From positions 124,001 to 188,000 of the forward strand of contig NZ_QJHK01000001.1 of assembly GCF_003202435.1 (NCBI RefSeq): 64,000 nucleotides of DNA. Reading direction: 5' to 3'. This stretch comes from Flavobacterium cheongpyeongense. Lineage in GTDB: Bacteria; Bacteroidota; Bacteroidia; Flavobacteriales; Flavobacteriaceae. Position 1 is the stretch's first letter, and the number at the start of each line of letters is the position of its first letter. Under the pieces are notes generated by a model, which saw nothing but the letters and a program-made list of their open reading frames with translations, was not told the DNA's origin and did not search any database. This document shows positions 63,301 to 64,000 of the stretch, one piece after another. The position numbers and the translations under genes were made by a program.

Positions 63301-63469
63301 TAAATTAAGATTTTACTTAGGTGTCCAAAATCTTTACACATTTACCAAATATACAGGTTATGATCCAGAGGTAGGTTCTTATAATCAGGATCCTTTATTG
63401 TCTGGAGTTGATTCAGGACGTTATCCTACCAACCGTACTTTTACTTTTGGATTGAATTTAGAATTTTAA
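60302..63469 (+). CDS. SusC/RagA-type TonB-dependent outer-membrane transporter
   Basis: This 1055-residue outer-membrane importer works with the SusD-like lipoprotein encoded next. It has a signal peptide (LILFLLLTSNFITAQ) and an N-terminal carboxypeptidase-D regulatory-like domain (KLTGVITDDKGLSIPGANIS). The plug domain shows VEQLLQGRAAGVSV and LYIVDGIPISG, with DILKDASATAIYGSRASNGV near residue 250. A 22-strand barrel ends in FTFGLNLEF with terminal Phe. It would energise uptake of mannan oligosaccharides released by the surface mannanases. It shares a transcript with SusD (12-base gap). Confidence 0.96.
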   Translation: MKKLMTNFIHWNANHRAIPLILFLLLTSNFITAQVKLTGVITDDKGLSIPGANISVIGSKKTVTTDFDGKYSIDVPANASISVSFIGYVTQTINVKNGGTVNVVLKLSAEDLREVLVNVGYRSVKRKDLTGAISSVTTKDIADSPQVSVEQLLQGRAAGVSVTNNSGQPGGNVSVKIRGTTSISGTNEPLYIVDGIPISGDAANTATGGTIVSGYLGANTGNVTTSPIAFLNPNDIETMDILKDASATAIYGSRASNGVVIITTKRGKKGTGKITYDSYYSVQNVTRLLDTMTLSQYATQQNALAAVYGVAPRDEFAVPSVLGKGTNWQDEIYKTAVMSNHQVSFSGSKDGTNYYISGGYLNQEGIVVGSGFGRYNFKTNIDTKIKNWLSVGVSIGAGITNEDITINGASNGIISTSILSTPDVAVRDTNGNYAGPPADGSIGVWINPVASALMNTNKLVKKNFLGNFYANFRIAKGLEYRFDFGGSTNIDNFEGFQPTYVWGAAVRETNQLTERANNWYGINVKNVLTYRHDAGEHHFNVLAGQEANDSHWFGNSQTVSGLLSNDIHSISLGDPDTLTASEYKGSSALYSFFGTFNYDYNNRYGLQATMRADGSSNFGPGQKWGYFPSFSGYWKLSNESFMQGAKEYIDNIKIRLGYGETGNQNIGGGAYMSTVRAIKSALGNYFTVNNIANPDLTWETSEQTNLGLDFTLFNSKLQATFEVYRKQSAGFLFVLPLPYYVTGTDNYQGGLGAPSVNLGSLRNQGFEMTLDYNEKFGKDFTWSSKVNFSTNKNKLLSLQDNFDLTKDALLNDYTTKAVTKTVVGLPVGQFYGYETVGIIRTNEQLANAPIPFTGNKAVKSQLGDVEYVDQNKDGLIDDKDLTYIGNPQPKFNFGFNNTFKYKNIDLGVFLQGSYGNKVMNLTRRAGTKNQRLYENQLAEAVDFWTPENVDAKYPRPDGADGHPNIAISDRYVEDGSYLRIQQVTLGYNLPSDFISKASISKLRFYLGVQNLYTFTKYTGYDPEVGSYNQDPLLSGVDSGRYPTNRTFTFGLNLEF

Positions 63470-63480
63470 TTACTACTCTT

Positions 63481-64000
63481 ATGAAAAAATATATCAATAT
63501 AAAGACCTTAGTTTTGTTCTTAATACTAGGTTTGGTAACTACTTCTTGTAGCGAAGATTTCTTGGATCGTCCATCTGAAGATAGTTATAGCAGTGATCAG
63601 TTTTATAATACTGACGAACAAGTAACACGAACTACTTATGGGATGTACGGCGCAATGTGGTCTCCTTATTATACCAAAAATTTTTACGCATTGTCTGAGT
63701 TATCATCAGGAAATTGTTTAGCCTATGCAGATGGTCCAGAACTGATTCAGTTTAAATTAACTTCTGACAGCCCTATCTTGTTAGATCCATGGAGAGCTTG
63801 TTTTGCAGTTGTAGCACAATCAAATAATTTAATTAATAATATTGAAAAAAATGCTACTTCAAACGTCAGTCCTGCTGTAATTAAAAACACTATTGCAGAG
63901 GCCCATTTTTTTAGAGCCATTGCTTATTTTTATTTAGTTCGTTTGTATGGACCGGTGCCTATTATTGAAGATAATTTAGCTTTGGCAAAAGACCCGTTAG
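63481..64000 (+). CDS. SusD/RagB-type glycan-binding lipoprotein (3' truncated)
   Basis: The first 173 residues are visible before the window ends. A lipoprotein signal (LFLILGLVTTSCSEDFLDR, with lipid cysteine near residue 23) is followed by the classic SusD N-terminal region (SEDFLDRPSEDSY, GMYGAMWSPYY). A TPR-like helix contains FFRAIAYFYLVRLYGPVPII, a SusD hallmark. It would sit on the outer surface as the lid of the SusC channel and bind the oligosaccharide. The start is 12 bases after the susC stop, as is usual for the pair. Confidence 0.95.
   Translation, partial: MKKYINIKTLVLFLILGLVTTSCSEDFLDRPSEDSYSSDQFYNTDEQVTRTTYGMYGAMWSPYYTKNFYALSELSSGNCLAYADGPELIQFKLTSDSPILLDPWRACFAVVAQSNNLINNIEKNATSNVSPAVIKNTIAEAHFFRAIAYFYLVRLYGPVPIIEDNLALAKDPL

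Overview
The window looks like a chromosome segment of a Flavobacterium-type member of the Bacteroidota. The evidence is the AT-rich DNA, promoters of the TTTG/TAnnTTTG type, almost no Shine-Dalgarno sequences, a type IX secretion type B sorting domain, a SusC/SusD pair, bacillithiol synthesis (BshC), and the rpmB-rpmG-DUF4295 cluster followed by ftsY. The species cannot be fixed from the sequence alone.

Region 1 (1-10.9 kb) is the end of a surface or exopolysaccharide locus. It holds a truncated glycosyltransferase, three left-handed beta-helix acetyltransferases, two GT2 glycosyltransferases, a WcaJ-type initiating phosphosugar transferase, a Wza-type export lipoprotein, a Wzc-type co-polymerase/tyrosine kinase, a terminator, a convergent PHP-type tyrosine phosphatase, and another GT2 enzyme. 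Base composition shifts sharply near 2.17 kb.

Region 2 (10.9-24.6 kb) is mostly housekeeping: 2-oxoacid dehydrogenase E2, a DnaQ-like exonuclease, a fumarylacetoacetase-family enzyme overlapping a lone Hpt protein, cinA, ribosomal proteins L28 and L33, DUF4295, ftsY, an archaemetzincin-like lipoprotein, a class C serine hydrolase, a DUF721 protein, ndk, bshC and an MFS symporter.

Region 3 (24.6-40.1 kb) contains a tiny unexplained transcription unit encoding 28 residues, the rtcB-prfH RNA/ribosome repair pair, a TPR protein, a 1355-residue T9SS-secreted protein, a radical SAM enzyme convergent with a metallo-hydrolase, a two-component system, a DUF1573 protein, and two cell-wall enzymes (L,D-transpeptidase and NlpC/P60).

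Region 4 (40.2-64 kb) is a large polysaccharide utilisation locus, most consistent with acetylated (galacto)glucomannan. Plus-strand genes encode two acetylesterases, a GH3 beta-glucosidase and an aldo/keto reductase. A long minus-strand operon encodes two GH26 mannanases, a GH5 mannanase, an unassigned clan A hydrolase, a duplicated carbohydrate-binding protein, an AGE-family 2-epimerase, a GH130 phosphorylase, an MFS sugar symporter and a GH97 enzyme. A divergent AraC regulator is followed by SusC and a truncated SusD. The inferred route is outer-surface cleavage of mannan, uptake, epimerisation of mannobiose to mannosyl-glucose, and phosphorolysis to mannose-1-phosphate and glucose.

The least explained features are a dispersed intergenic hairpin element present in two full copies and two variants (one runs into the apparent reading frame upstream of the GH3 gene), two further inverted-repeat families, the 28-residue mini-gene, and the unassigned PUL hydrolase and binding protein.
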